52,853 nt of DNA, from NCBI GenBank assembly GCA_016933215.1, contig JAFGBH010000008.1:1-52853 (forward strand), given 5' to 3'. The first letter of the stretch is position 1. Each line of letters starts with the position of its first letter. Below the pieces are notes generated by a model. The model did not search any database and was not told where the DNA came from. It saw only the letters and a program-made list of their open reading frames with translations. This DNA is from Deltaproteobacteria bacterium (lineage in GTDB: Bacteria > Desulfobacterota > Syntrophia > Syntrophales > UBA2210). The position numbers and the translations under genes were made by a program. Shown here in pieces: positions 18,149 through 26,175 of the stretch.

Positions 18149-19639
18149 ATGCCGGATTATGATGTCATTGTTATCGGTGCAGGCAACGGCGGCCTGACCG
18201 CTTCTGCCAGTCTGGCAAAGCGCGGCGCAAAGGTCCTGTTGCTGGAACGTCACAATTTACCCGGCGGGTGCGCCACGAGTTTTATCCGCGGCCGTTTTGA
18301 GTTCGAGGTGGCCCTGCACCAGCTGAGTGGACTGGGAACCCCAGAACAGCCGGGGCCATTGCGAGGGCTTCTGGGCCAGCTCGCCGTACTCGACAAGATC
18401 GAATTTACCGAGGAAGACACACTCTACCGGACAATGGTTCCGGGCGAGTTCGAGGTGACACTCAAGGCGGACAGGACCGAGATAATCGCCGCCCTGAAGG
18501 AAAAATTTCCCGACGAGGCCGACGCGATCGACAAATTTTTCGATCTGGTCTGGGAATTCTGCATGCAGATGGTTTCTATCTTCTTCATGAGAGACCCTGA
18601 AGCATCGCGGGAAAAATACCCCATCTACTGCAAGTATGCCATTAAGTCATCGAAGGAAGTTCTCGATGATTATTTCAAAAGCCCCTTCCTCAAACTGGCA
18701 ATTGCTTCATACTGGGGATACGTGGGGCTTCCTCCGTCACGCCTTACCTTTATGGATATGGCAATGCTCCTTTGGGCCTACACCGAATTCAAGCCCTTCC
18801 ATATCAAGGGCGGCTCCCAGGCCCTCTCAAACGCCATCCTGGATACCTTTATCAAGGCAGGAGGCTATCCTCGCTTCAACTGCGGCGCAAAAAAGATTAT
18901 CATCTCAGACGGCAAGGTAAAAGGTGTGATTACGGAAACGGGTGAGGAGATCACCTGTGACTACGTCGTCTCAAACGCGAGCACGATCAGTACCTACATG
19001 GAAATGCTCGATGAAAAATACGTGCCCGATGATAAATTGAAAATGCTCGGTTCTCGATCCGTGGGGCCGTCAGGTTTCACCATCTATTGCGGTCTCGACT
19101 GCGAGCCCCAGGATCTCGGAATCGATGTCAGCACGCAGTTCATATCCCTCAATACCGACATAGAGCGTCAGTTCGCATCCTGGCGCACCTTTGACAGGCC
19201 CGAAATGTGCGGAATGAGCTGCTACGATGTGGCCGATCCCGATTTCTCACCTGCCGGGGCCTGCCAGGTTGCCGTTATCAACCTCCAGTTTGCCGATCAC
19301 TGGCTTACGATACCTCCGTCACAATACGCGGATGTAAAGTATCGCTATGCACAGGCTCTCCTCGATATCGTCGAAAAGGTCTACCCCGGATTCGGTGACG
19401 CCCTGGAAGAGGTCGACGTATCGTCGCCGATTACCCATCTCCGGTATCTCGGACACCCCGGTGGAGGATTCTACGGATTTGAGAAGTTCGCAAAGGATTC
19501 GAATCTCTTTATTCCCCCGACCTCGGGTATCGATGGGCTCTACTTCGCAGGGGCCTGGGCGGGCATGGCGGGATTCCAGCCCACGCTTGAATCGGGAGTC
19601 TCCGCGGCCAAGGCAATTTACCGGAAAATGAACAAGTGA
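18149..19639 (+). CDS. CrtI-like FAD-dependent oxidoreductase
   Basis: The 496-residue protein belongs to the phytoene desaturase / carotenoid-retinoid oxidoreductase superfamily. The N-terminal dinucleotide-binding motif is VIVIGAGNGGLTASASLAKRG (near residues 5-25) with the acidic strand end LLLERHNLPGG, and the C-terminal FAD-contact motif is GLYFAGAWAGMAGFQPTLESG. No carotenoid genes are nearby. It is directly followed after 9 bp by a ferredoxin-type reductase, which suggests a two-component redox enzyme in which the reductase feeds or drains electrons. Substrate unknown; a carotenoid role is not supported. AGGAGGAAG precedes the ATG. Confidence 0.85.
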   Translation: MPDYDVIVIGAGNGGLTASASLAKRGAKVLLLERHNLPGGCATSFIRGRFEFEVALHQLSGLGTPEQPGPLRGLLGQLAVLDKIEFTEEDTLYRTMVPGEFEVTLKADRTEIIAALKEKFPDEADAIDKFFDLVWEFCMQMVSIFFMRDPEASREKYPIYCKYAIKSSKEVLDDYFKSPFLKLAIASYWGYVGLPPSRLTFMDMAMLLWAYTEFKPFHIKGGSQALSNAILDTFIKAGGYPRFNCGAKKIIISDGKVKGVITETGEEITCDYVVSNASTISTYMEMLDEKYVPDDKLKMLGSRSVGPSGFTIYCGLDCEPQDLGIDVSTQFISLNTDIERQFASWRTFDRPEMCGMSCYDVADPDFSPAGACQVAVINLQFADHWLTIPPSQYADVKYRYAQALLDIVEKVYPGFGDALEEVDVSSPITHLRYLGHPGGGFYGFEKFAKDSNLFIPPTSGIDGLYFAGAWAGMAGFQPTLESGVSAAKAIYRKMNK

Positions 19640-19648
19640 GGTGGCACG

Positions 19649-20809
19649 ATGACAAAACAGGATATCAGACAGCAAATCGAAGGGTACGCTGAAATACAGG
19701 CTGAAATAGAAGTTCTAAGAAAATACGCTCACGACCGCAGAGCCGACAGGGGCACAGTGGATCGTGTGATCAACCTTCTCCACCCCAAGGAATTGAAACT
19801 CACGGTGTCGGAGATTATCGAGGAGACGGCCAGTTCAAAGACATTCCGGCTCATCTCCGCCGACGGCTATCTCCCCCCCTTCCAGGCGGGTCAGTACATC
19901 AACATTTTCGTGAATCTCGCCGGTATCAGATCCAGCAGGCCCTACAGCATAGCATCGTCACCCTCTCAAACGGCTTACTACGACGTGACGGTTCGGCGTG
20001 TGGAAGATGGTTTTGTGTCGAATTATCTCCTTGACGAGGTCACGATTGGTAACTCCCTGACAAGTACCTCACCAGCGGGGCTCTTCTACTATAATCCCCT
20101 CTTCCACGGGAATAATCTCGTATTTCTCGCCGGGGGAAGCGGTATCACACCCTTTATGAGCATGATTCGCGAGGTCACCGACAGGGGCCTTGACCGGAAT
20201 ATCACCCTGATCTACGGGAGCCGCGATCCGGACGATATGATCTTCAAGGATGAACTTGAAGACCGTGCACAACGACATGGCAATTTCACCTTTATACCGG
20301 TCATTTCCGAACCGCCCCCTTCGTACAGCGGGCACACCGGATTTATTACGGCCGAGCTTATGCAAAAATTGCTGGACGACGTGAAAGACAGAATGTTCTA
20401 CGTCTGCGGGCCCGAGGAGATGTACACGTTCTGCCTGCCCGAGCTGGACAAACTGGGTATGCCGAAAAAGAGGGTGCGACAGGAGGTGTTCGGTCCGCCG
20501 AAAGACATCACCATGGAGGCGGGGTGGCCCTCAGAGGTAAAGAAAGATGACACCTTTGAGGTACAGATCAGGGGTGGAAAAACGATCCCCGCCAGGGCGG
20601 ACGAACCGCTGATGATTTCTCTGGAGCGTGCAGGGATCACGATTCCCACATCCTGCAGGTCAGGCGAATGCAGTCTCTGCAGGACGAAGCTCCTTTCGGG
20701 TGAGGTCTTCCAGCCACGGGGTGTCAAGGTGCGAAAATCGGACCGTCAGTTCGGCTATATCCATGCCTGCATGGCCTACCCGCTGAAGGATCTGGAAATT
20801 ATGCTGTAG
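19649..20809 (+). CDS. Ferredoxin-NAD(P) reductase fused to a plant-type 2Fe-2S ferredoxin domain
   Basis: The protein has 386 residues. After an N-terminal helical extension of about 45 residues there is an FAD-binding domain with RPYSIAS (97-103), a nucleotide-binding domain with GGSGITP (162-168) and YVCGPEEM, and a C-terminal ferredoxin domain with ligands Cys336, Cys341, Cys344 and Cys374 (CRSGECSLC). This matches class IA/IB-type oxygenase reductases and phenol-hydroxylase-like reductases. It is coupled to the CrtI-like gene, so the pair probably moves electrons between NAD(P)H and the flavoprotein's substrate. No oxygenase gene is adjacent, and the direction of electron flow cannot be told. 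A terminator follows 12 bp after the stop. Confidence 0.9.
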   Translation: MTKQDIRQQIEGYAEIQAEIEVLRKYAHDRRADRGTVDRVINLLHPKELKLTVSEIIEETASSKTFRLISADGYLPPFQAGQYINIFVNLAGIRSSRPYSIASSPSQTAYYDVTVRRVEDGFVSNYLLDEVTIGNSLTSTSPAGLFYYNPLFHGNNLVFLAGGSGITPFMSMIREVTDRGLDRNITLIYGSRDPDDMIFKDELEDRAQRHGNFTFIPVISEPPPSYSGHTGFITAELMQKLLDDVKDRMFYVCGPEEMYTFCLPELDKLGMPKKRVRQEVFGPPKDITMEAGWPSEVKKDDTFEVQIRGGKTIPARADEPLMISLERAGITIPTSCRSGECSLCRTKLLSGEVFQPRGVKVRKSDRQFGYIHACMAYPLKDLEIML

Positions 20810-20821
20810 ATTTGAGGAATC

Positions 20822-20872
20822 GGGATATTGGGCTTACGGCCAGGGGGCTGTCTCTTCAATATCCCTTTTTTT
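20822..20872 (+). terminator. Rho-independent terminator of the CrtI-like / reductase operon
   Basis: GGGATATTG (20822-20830) pairs perfectly with CAATATCCC (20857-20865), followed by TTTTTTT. The 26-nt loop contains a smaller GGC/GCC pair. Confidence 0.85.
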
Positions 20873-20901
20873 CATTGGGGAAGAAGTATGCCCCGAGATG
20901 C

Positions 20902-21111
20902 CTAGTCCTTTTTGCTTGTCCAGGGTCTCGTATTATCAAGGAGATATTCCGAAAGATTGTTGAGCATGCAATCCTTACAGAGATGGACCATCTTTTCGCT
21001 CGTGATATGCCTGACGACAAATAATTGGGACGAGTTCTGGCTGCAGAGAAAACAGCTGTCCGCACTGTCATCATCATGAAATTCATAGAACTCTTTGTCG
21101 TAATAACTCAT
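20902..21111 (-). CDS. Small zinc-ribbon-like protein
   Basis: The protein has 69 residues and is acidic at the N-terminus. Two CxxC pairs (Cys20/Cys23 in CFLC, Cys45/Cys48 in CKDC) are spaced as in a treble-clef or zinc-ribbon fold. AAGGGAG lies 6 nt from the ATG, which supports translation. It follows the NtrC-type regulator 50 bp downstream on the same strand and may be the last gene of that operon. Function not recognised; metal binding is inferred from the cysteines. Confidence 0.6.
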   Translation of the reverse strand: MSYYDKEFYEFHDDDSADSCFLCSQNSSQLFVVRHITSEKMVHLCKDCMLNNLSEYLLDNTRPWTSKKD

Positions 21112-21161
21112 ACCCGCTCCCTTTCAGGAACACTGCCCCTATCAGGCAATGCGATCGGCCT

Positions 21162-22532
21162 TCACTTCTCTATCTCTATACCATAATTGCGGATTTTCAT
21201 CCTCAGTGTTTTTCTGTCTATACCGAGAAACTTCGCCGTCTTCGATATCTGATAATTAAAGTGGCGTAGCGCCTTCTCGATATGTTCCTTTTCCACATCA
21301 ACGAGGGTAATCTTTCCCGAAAAAGAATCGACCACGGGGGCCTTGGCGCCCTTATTCTGACCGTAATAGAGTATATCTGAGAGGTTGACCACTTCACTGT
21401 CAGAAAGGACACAGAGACGTTCGATCGTATTTCTCAATTCACGTACGTTTCCGGGCCAGCTGTATGAAATAAGGGACTTTCGTGCCTCCTCGGAAAAACA
21501 GCGAATACTGCTTTTATGCTTTTCTCTGAAGATTTGAAGATAGTATTCGGCAATGGAGAGGATGTCTCCCTTGTGATCCCTGAGCGGCATGATATGTATC
21601 GGCACCACTGAAATCCTGTAGAAGAGGTCCTCCCTGAATCTCCCCGACTTCATCTCTTCCCGAAGGTCCCTGTTTGTAGCCGCTATCAGCCTCACATCAA
21701 CCTTCTCCGGTTTCGAGCTTCCCACCCGGGGGACCTCTTGTTCCTGAATCACACGGAGGAGCTTGATCTGAACGGCACTGCTTATATTGGAGATCTCGTC
21801 GAGAAAGAGCGTTCCTTTGTCCGCTATCTGAAATCTCCCCTCCCGTCTCTCGCTGGCTCCGCTGTATGCCCCTTTGACATGGCCAAAGAGTTCGCTCTCC
21901 ATAAGGCTCTCGACAAGGGAGGAACAGTCAACGGGGACGAAAGGTTTGTCACGTCTTTTGCTCAGTTCGTGGAGCGTCAGGGCCACGAGTTCTTTTCCCG
22001 TTCCACTCTCTCCCGTGATAAGAACGGTACTATCGGTCTTCGCTATCCGTCGTATCGTCTCTTTGAGGTCCCTCATATAGTCGCTGTTTCCTATGAGAGA
22101 GGAGAAGTTGTCTTCGGTAGGTGAAGCCCCCTTTTCTCCAAGGGCATTTTCAACGGCCCCTTTTAGCTCATCCGAAGCGAAGGGTTTTGTGAGAACATCA
22201 ACCGCTCCGTATCTCATTGCCTCCACGGCAAGCTGTATCGTACCGAACCCGGTGACAATTATTACCGATGCAGATATTGCATTCTCACGTTTCAGCTTTT
22301 TAAGGATATCGAGACCGCTCATCTTCGGCATGCGGATATCGAGGAGGATGACGGTGTATGAATCGGTGAGCGCCATATCAAGACCACAGAGTGCATCTCC
22401 CGTATCTTCGACCCGGTAACCCTCGCGTGTAAGGATTTGCCGGCAGCCGTCCCTGATGGACTCTTCATCATCCACAATAAGAATTCGTATATCTTTTTCA
22501 GCCAATTCCCGTGGTCTCCTTGCGTTCGTCAT
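21162..22532 (-). CDS. NtrC-family sigma-54-dependent response regulator
   Basis: The 456-residue protein has a receiver domain (about 15-130) with phospho-acceptor Asp65 and Lys116. The AAA+ sigma-54 interaction domain (about 145-370) has Walker A GESGTGKE (174-181) and Walker B GTLFLDEI (240-247). The sigma-54 contact loop reads GAYSGA (221-226) rather than GAFTGA, a natural variant. A Fis-type helix-turn-helix ends the protein (KTAKFLGIDRKTLRMKI). Its start overlaps the sensor-kinase gene by 35 bp, so they form a cognate pair. Target promoters are not identified. Confidence 0.95.
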   Translation of the reverse strand: MTNARRPRELAEKDIRILIVDDEESIRDGCRQILTREGYRVEDTGDALCGLDMALTDSYTVILLDIRMPKMSGLDILKKLKRENAISASVIIVTGFGTIQLAVEAMRYGAVDVLTKPFASDELKGAVENALGEKGASPTEDNFSSLIGNSDYMRDLKETIRRIAKTDSTVLITGESGTGKELVALTLHELSKRRDKPFVPVDCSSLVESLMESELFGHVKGAYSGASERREGRFQIADKGTLFLDEISNISSAVQIKLLRVIQEQEVPRVGSSKPEKVDVRLIAATNRDLREEMKSGRFREDLFYRISVVPIHIMPLRDHKGDILSIAEYYLQIFREKHKSSIRCFSEEARKSLISYSWPGNVRELRNTIERLCVLSDSEVVNLSDILYYGQNKGAKAPVVDSFSGKITLVDVEKEHIEKALRHFNYQISKTAKFLGIDRKTLRMKIRNYGIEIEK

Positions 22533-24636
22533 CTACCGGAATACCTTCAACTATATAAGCCGGGAGAAAAATAATAAAAGTTGTTCCCTTGCCCAGCTCA
22601 CTCTCGGCGTCAATAAAGCCGCTGTGCCTCTGTATTATGCCATAGGCGATTGAAAGCCCCAGACCCGTGCCCTGCCCGGGATCTTTTGTCGTAAAGAAGG
22701 GTTCAAATATATGGGGCAGATAGGCCCCATCAATTCCCTTTCCCGTATCCGAAATGACAATCTTCACTGTCTTGGGACTCGTCAGGAGGCATATCTTTTC
22801 GTCGTGAAACACCACGTCCTTAGAATCTCCCGGCTGTCTGCTCAGCTCTTCCGTCACAATCGTCAATGTGCCCTTTCCACCCATGGCATCGGCGGCATTG
22901 ATGAAAAGATTCAGAAATACCTGCTCCAACCTCGATCTGTCGCCCTTTACGTCGGGAATATCCTCGGCAAGATCGGTCTCGATCGATATCCCGAGAAACA
23001 TTGACTGATCCTTTACCAGATTGAGAGATGTGAGGATAATATTGTTGATATTAAAGGGCATCATATCACCAGCAGGCGTTCTGGCAAAATCGAGGAGGTT
23101 TCGCACGATCTCCTTGCACCGGTTGGCCTGATAGATGATTTTTTCTATATTTCCCCGAGCCGTGTTCTCCTCGGGAAGATCTTCGGCAACGAGATTGCTG
23201 TAGAGCAGAATACCCCCGAGCGGATTGTTGATTTCGTGGGCCACACCCGCCGCTATCTGTCCCAGGGCTGCGAGCCTCTCCGTTCGAGTCAGCTGCTTAA
23301 ATACCTTTTGCAGTCTGTCGTCGCGGTCCTTGAGTGACTTGGCCATGTTGTTAAAGGCATCATCAAGGATGTCAAAACCCGAGAACCTGTCGCGGGGCAA
23401 CTGGTAATTGAGATCACCCGAGGCAATTGCTTCGGTGGCGTTTTTGAGGATCCGTATTCTTTCGATAATAGTGTGGCCGAAGAAGAAGGAGATTCCGAAG
23501 GCCACTATCATTCCCAGCGTGGTTATACCCAGGAATATGAATACGGTAGACTGTTTCATGTCCCGGTATTTCGCTTCCAGGATACCGGTGTAGAGCATTC
23601 CTATAATCCTATCATCGATGTCATATATCGGGGCATAGGAGCTTATATACCAGTCGTTTACAACAAAGGCCCTCCCGATCCATTCTTTGCCCTCGCCGAT
23701 AACCCGTTCATATACCTCCTTCGATACGATAGTACCGATCGCCCTTTGATTATCTTCCGTCATCACGTTGGTGGAAACCCGGACCCCGCCCTGGAATATT
23801 GTGGCAAAGCCCATATCGAGGTTCCTGTATTTCTCATCGTGATAGACCGTTTCCTTTATCTTGTCGACGATCGTATAATCTTTGTTAATGAGGGTACCAC
23901 CGACCAGGGCTCCTAAAAGATTCAGTTCGTCATCGATAATGGGATAGGCGGCCCGCATCACCATCCCTTCTGACAACTCCTTTTCGCTGATTGTTATGGA
24001 CTGAGGGGTCTTTACTATCAGTATTTTAACCCGGGAGGAAAGCCCGGGATTCTCCCTATCGATAACCTCTGCAGGGATTACCTCCACTGAAGATTGCGGC
24101 ACTCCCTCATCGAGACATTTTCTGACGACAACATCCCACATAATGTTGTCACCCCTGACACCCGGATTAGAGACCCTGTAAAGCACCGTGCCTTCGGCAT
24201 CAACAACGGTAAGCATGTCAAGTCCCACGCAATCCTCGGATGTGGCGGTATCATCCCTGATCAATCCTCTCAGGTTTTCAAGCGCATCGATATTCCGGGA
24301 TTGAACGGTCTCTTTCAGGGGAGTCCTGAGGGCCACACACTGTATCTGAGATTTCAGGCCTGCCATATTGTAATCAAAGACCAGCCGAGCCGTATTTATA
24401 TCCTGTTGAACCTTGCGCTGAACCTCGGCAATGGTATTCTCGTTGATAATACGAATCCCGACCACGGTTGCAACCAGACCGGTAAGACAGGTCGCTATCA
24501 GAAACCCGAGCACAAGTCTGCTCTGCAGATTCACCATTTTTATTCTGTTAAAAAATCTCTTCAGAAGTTCCATCATCCCAAAATAAAAAGGGGTCAGAAG
24601 CAACTCGGTCCTTTTTCCCAACCCCTTTTCGTACAT
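22498..24636 (-). CDS. Cache-domain sensor histidine kinase
   Basis: The protein has up to 712 residues. Membrane segments at about 40-62 and 364-386 enclose an extracytoplasmic region of about 300 residues with double-Cache features (LTVVDAEGTVLYRV, IGMLYTGILEAKY). HAMP follows (387-440), then HisKA with AAGVAHEINNPLGG (phospho-acceptor His467), and HATPase_c with the GKGI and GTGLGLSI motifs. The start is uncertain: ATG at 24636 lies 9 bp after the CBS-ACT stop but has no good ribosome-binding site, and ATGs at 24576 or 24573 would shorten the cytoplasmic lead. Cache domains usually bind small metabolites such as carboxylates or amino acids. It pairs with the overlapping NtrC-type regulator. 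Confidence 0.93.
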   Translation of the reverse strand: MYEKGLGKRTELLLTPFYFGMMELLKRFFNRIKMVNLQSRLVLGFLIATCLTGLVATVVGIRIINENTIAEVQRKVQQDINTARLVFDYNMAGLKSQIQCVALRTPLKETVQSRNIDALENLRGLIRDDTATSEDCVGLDMLTVVDAEGTVLYRVSNPGVRGDNIMWDVVVRKCLDEGVPQSSVEVIPAEVIDRENPGLSSRVKILIVKTPQSITISEKELSEGMVMRAAYPIIDDELNLLGALVGGTLINKDYTIVDKIKETVYHDEKYRNLDMGFATIFQGGVRVSTNVMTEDNQRAIGTIVSKEVYERVIGEGKEWIGRAFVVNDWYISSYAPIYDIDDRIIGMLYTGILEAKYRDMKQSTVFIFLGITTLGMIVAFGISFFFGHTIIERIRILKNATEAIASGDLNYQLPRDRFSGFDILDDAFNNMAKSLKDRDDRLQKVFKQLTRTERLAALGQIAAGVAHEINNPLGGILLYSNLVAEDLPEENTARGNIEKIIYQANRCKEIVRNLLDFARTPAGDMMPFNINNIILTSLNLVKDQSMFLGISIETDLAEDIPDVKGDRSRLEQVFLNLFINAADAMGGKGTLTIVTEELSRQPGDSKDVVFHDEKICLLTSPKTVKIVISDTGKGIDGAYLPHIFEPFFTTKDPGQGTGLGLSIAYGIIQRHSGFIDAESELGKGTTFIIFLPAYIVEGIPVDDERKETTGIG

Positions 24637-24645
24637 ATGGATTTT

Positions 24646-25296
24646 TTACTTTATCACCTGATACTCATTATTTACCCTGTATCCCGCTTTTTCCAATTCA
24701 CTGCATAGTTTCTCACTGCTATCGGCGTTCACCCTGATAAGCGTGGTCCTGGTATCGTGCGTATTCTTGTCGATGGTTGACATGATTGAAAGGATGGTAA
24801 GTCCCATATTATTAATGATGCTGGCCACTTTGGCTATCTCACCGATATTGCTCGAAAGGATCAATTCACAGCGGGAACTGGAGATACCAACACCCATGAA
24901 ATCGAGGAGCACATTCAAAAGATCACAGGTGGTGATGATTCCAAGCAGTTCATCTCCGAGGACGACGGGCAGACTGTTTACCCGTTTCTCATTTATGAGT
25001 CGTGCCGCTTCTTCTATGGTGGTGCTCGGTGTAACGGTATAGACCTCTTTTGTCATTATCTCCTCGGTCTTCATTTCCGAAAGGAGATAGTTAAGCTCGT
25101 GAACGGAGAGTGAACTCGCCGGAGAGGCAGAGTTTTCCCGTATATCTCTGTCTGTCACTATGCCCACCAATTTCTTTCCCTCCACCACGGGCATCTGATC
25201 TATATTATGTTCTTTCAAGAGATTCTTAACCTTCAGGACGCTTGTATCCCTATTAACAGTGATCAGATTTCGCGTCATCCTTCTTCCTACAAACAT
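24646..25296 (-). CDS. AcuB-like CBS-CBS-ACT protein
   Basis: With the start at 25296 (GAGGGGGGTACT before ATG) the protein has 216 residues. An upstream in-frame ATG at 25341 would overlap the previous gene and has no such site. CBS1 (1-55) ends IVGIVTDRD-like, CBS2 spans about 77-133, and an ACT-like domain spans about 143-216. The order matches AcuB-type proteins, in which CBS pairs bind adenine nucleotides and ACT binds amino acids or other small ligands. Placed between a Rho_N-like gene and a two-component system, it may sense energy status for this operon. That is inference. Confidence 0.85.
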   Translation of the reverse strand: MFVGRRMTRNLITVNRDTSVLKVKNLLKEHNIDQMPVVEGKKLVGIVTDRDIRENSASPASSLSVHELNYLLSEMKTEEIMTKEVYTVTPSTTIEEAARLINEKRVNSLPVVLGDELLGIITTCDLLNVLLDFMGVGISSSRCELILSSNIGEIAKVASIINNMGLTILSIMSTIDKNTHDTRTTLIRVNADSSEKLCSELEKAGYRVNNEYQVIK

Positions 25297-25321
25297 AGTA
25301 CCCCCCTCTGTCTTAACATCA

Positions 25322-25645
25322 CTAAGAAGCGCTCTTGGCAAGCTTCCTTGTTCTCTTTTTGAGTCTGCTTATTCTCCTTTTCAATCGAAGAATCCCTACT
25401 TTATCCTTCTTCTCTCTCAATGCTTCCTTTTTTTCCCTGAGTTCCTTCATCTTCGCTTTCAACCCAACGACACTCTCAACCGCTTTTTCCCTCACCTCCT
25501 TCAGAGGTATCCCCTTCGCTTCCTTGATCGCCACAATAAGATCATCCTTTTTCATGGCACTCACACCCTGGATTTCCTCCATTTCGAGTGCTATTTCCTT
25601 GAGTTCTTTTACCGTTAATTTCTCCAAAGGTTTTTCTTCTGCCAT
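25322..25645 (-). CDS. Rho N-terminal-domain-like small basic protein
   Basis: The protein has 107 residues. Residues about 8-45 (LTVKELKEIALEM ... MKKDDLIVAI) match the helix-extended-loop-helix Rho_N/SAP-like fold. Residues 50-107 are a highly charged coiled coil ending in a basic KRRISRLKKRTRKLAK tail, which suits nucleic-acid binding. It lacks the RNA-binding and ATPase domains of Rho. TTAGGGGGAAATGCA precedes the ATG. It is first in the operon with the CBS-ACT protein, kinase and regulator. Confidence 0.8.
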   Translation of the reverse strand: MAEEKPLEKLTVKELKEIALEMEEIQGVSAMKKDDLIVAIKEAKGIPLKEVREKAVESVVGLKAKMKELREKKEALREKKDKVGILRLKRRISRLKKRTRKLAKSAS

Positions 25646-26175
25646 TGCATTTCCCCCTAATAAGACCTTATTAGTATTTAAGAATTTACCGATTATTTAT
25701 AGCATAAGGGATTTTATAAAATCAAATTGATTTCTCCAGCAGCAACTCATACGACCCTCGAGGAAGAAGCCCGAACTTCACCGTTCCACTGCACAATTTC
25801 ATCTGAACCGGAAGCAATGCCATTGCAACAGATATCTTGACATAGCCCTGTATTTTCCATATATCTACCTGAAATTCCTGAAAATGGTTAAACTGAACAG
25901 CGAGCGCATTCCCCGTTGCTTGCTGGGGGTTAGCGAGCGAATAAAAAATACCTCTTTCATTAACAGTGAAGCATCCCGCCCACAGGGCGGGGCTCCCCGG
26001 TAAGGAAATCGAAGATTCATAAGCCGAAGGCGAATAATATATTCCTTTTTAATAGCGCCCCTTGACCCCGCCTACAAGGCGGGGCTTGCGGTTGCACCTC
26101 CGGTCGCAGATTCCCCGCAACGTGTTGCGGGGAGCTTCAACATCTTCCGTCAACTGGGAGATCGGAACAAAAGCC
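25646..26175. other. 530-bp intergenic region between divergent genes
   Basis: About half is the composite inverted repeat copy (25891-26140). 25646-25890 is AT-rich and should hold the promoter of the minus-strand signalling operon. No small gene recognised. Confidence 0.5.
25891..26140 (-). repeat. Dispersed intergenic repeat, composite inverted copy 3
   Basis: It opens with the reverse complement of the repeat end (AACTGAACAGCGAGCG) and closes with the reverse complement of its beginning (TTGCGGGGAGCTTCAA). Between the halves are about 140 bp of extra sequence with two more GC hairpins (CCCGCC/GGCGGG near 25976-25995 and CCCCGCC/GGCGGGG near 26068-26085). It looks like one repeat split by another element. 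It extends to about 35 bp before the probable hrpA start. Confidence 0.75.

Noticed and set aside
18149-19639. Carotenoid biosynthesis gene (crtI)
   Set aside because: The fold matches, but no phytoene synthase or other carotenoid gene is near and the partner is a ferredoxin reductase.
26062-26175. N-terminal extension of HrpA by 38 residues
   Set aside because: The codons lie in the dispersed repeat, and the protein aligns with E. coli HrpA from the TTG at 26176.
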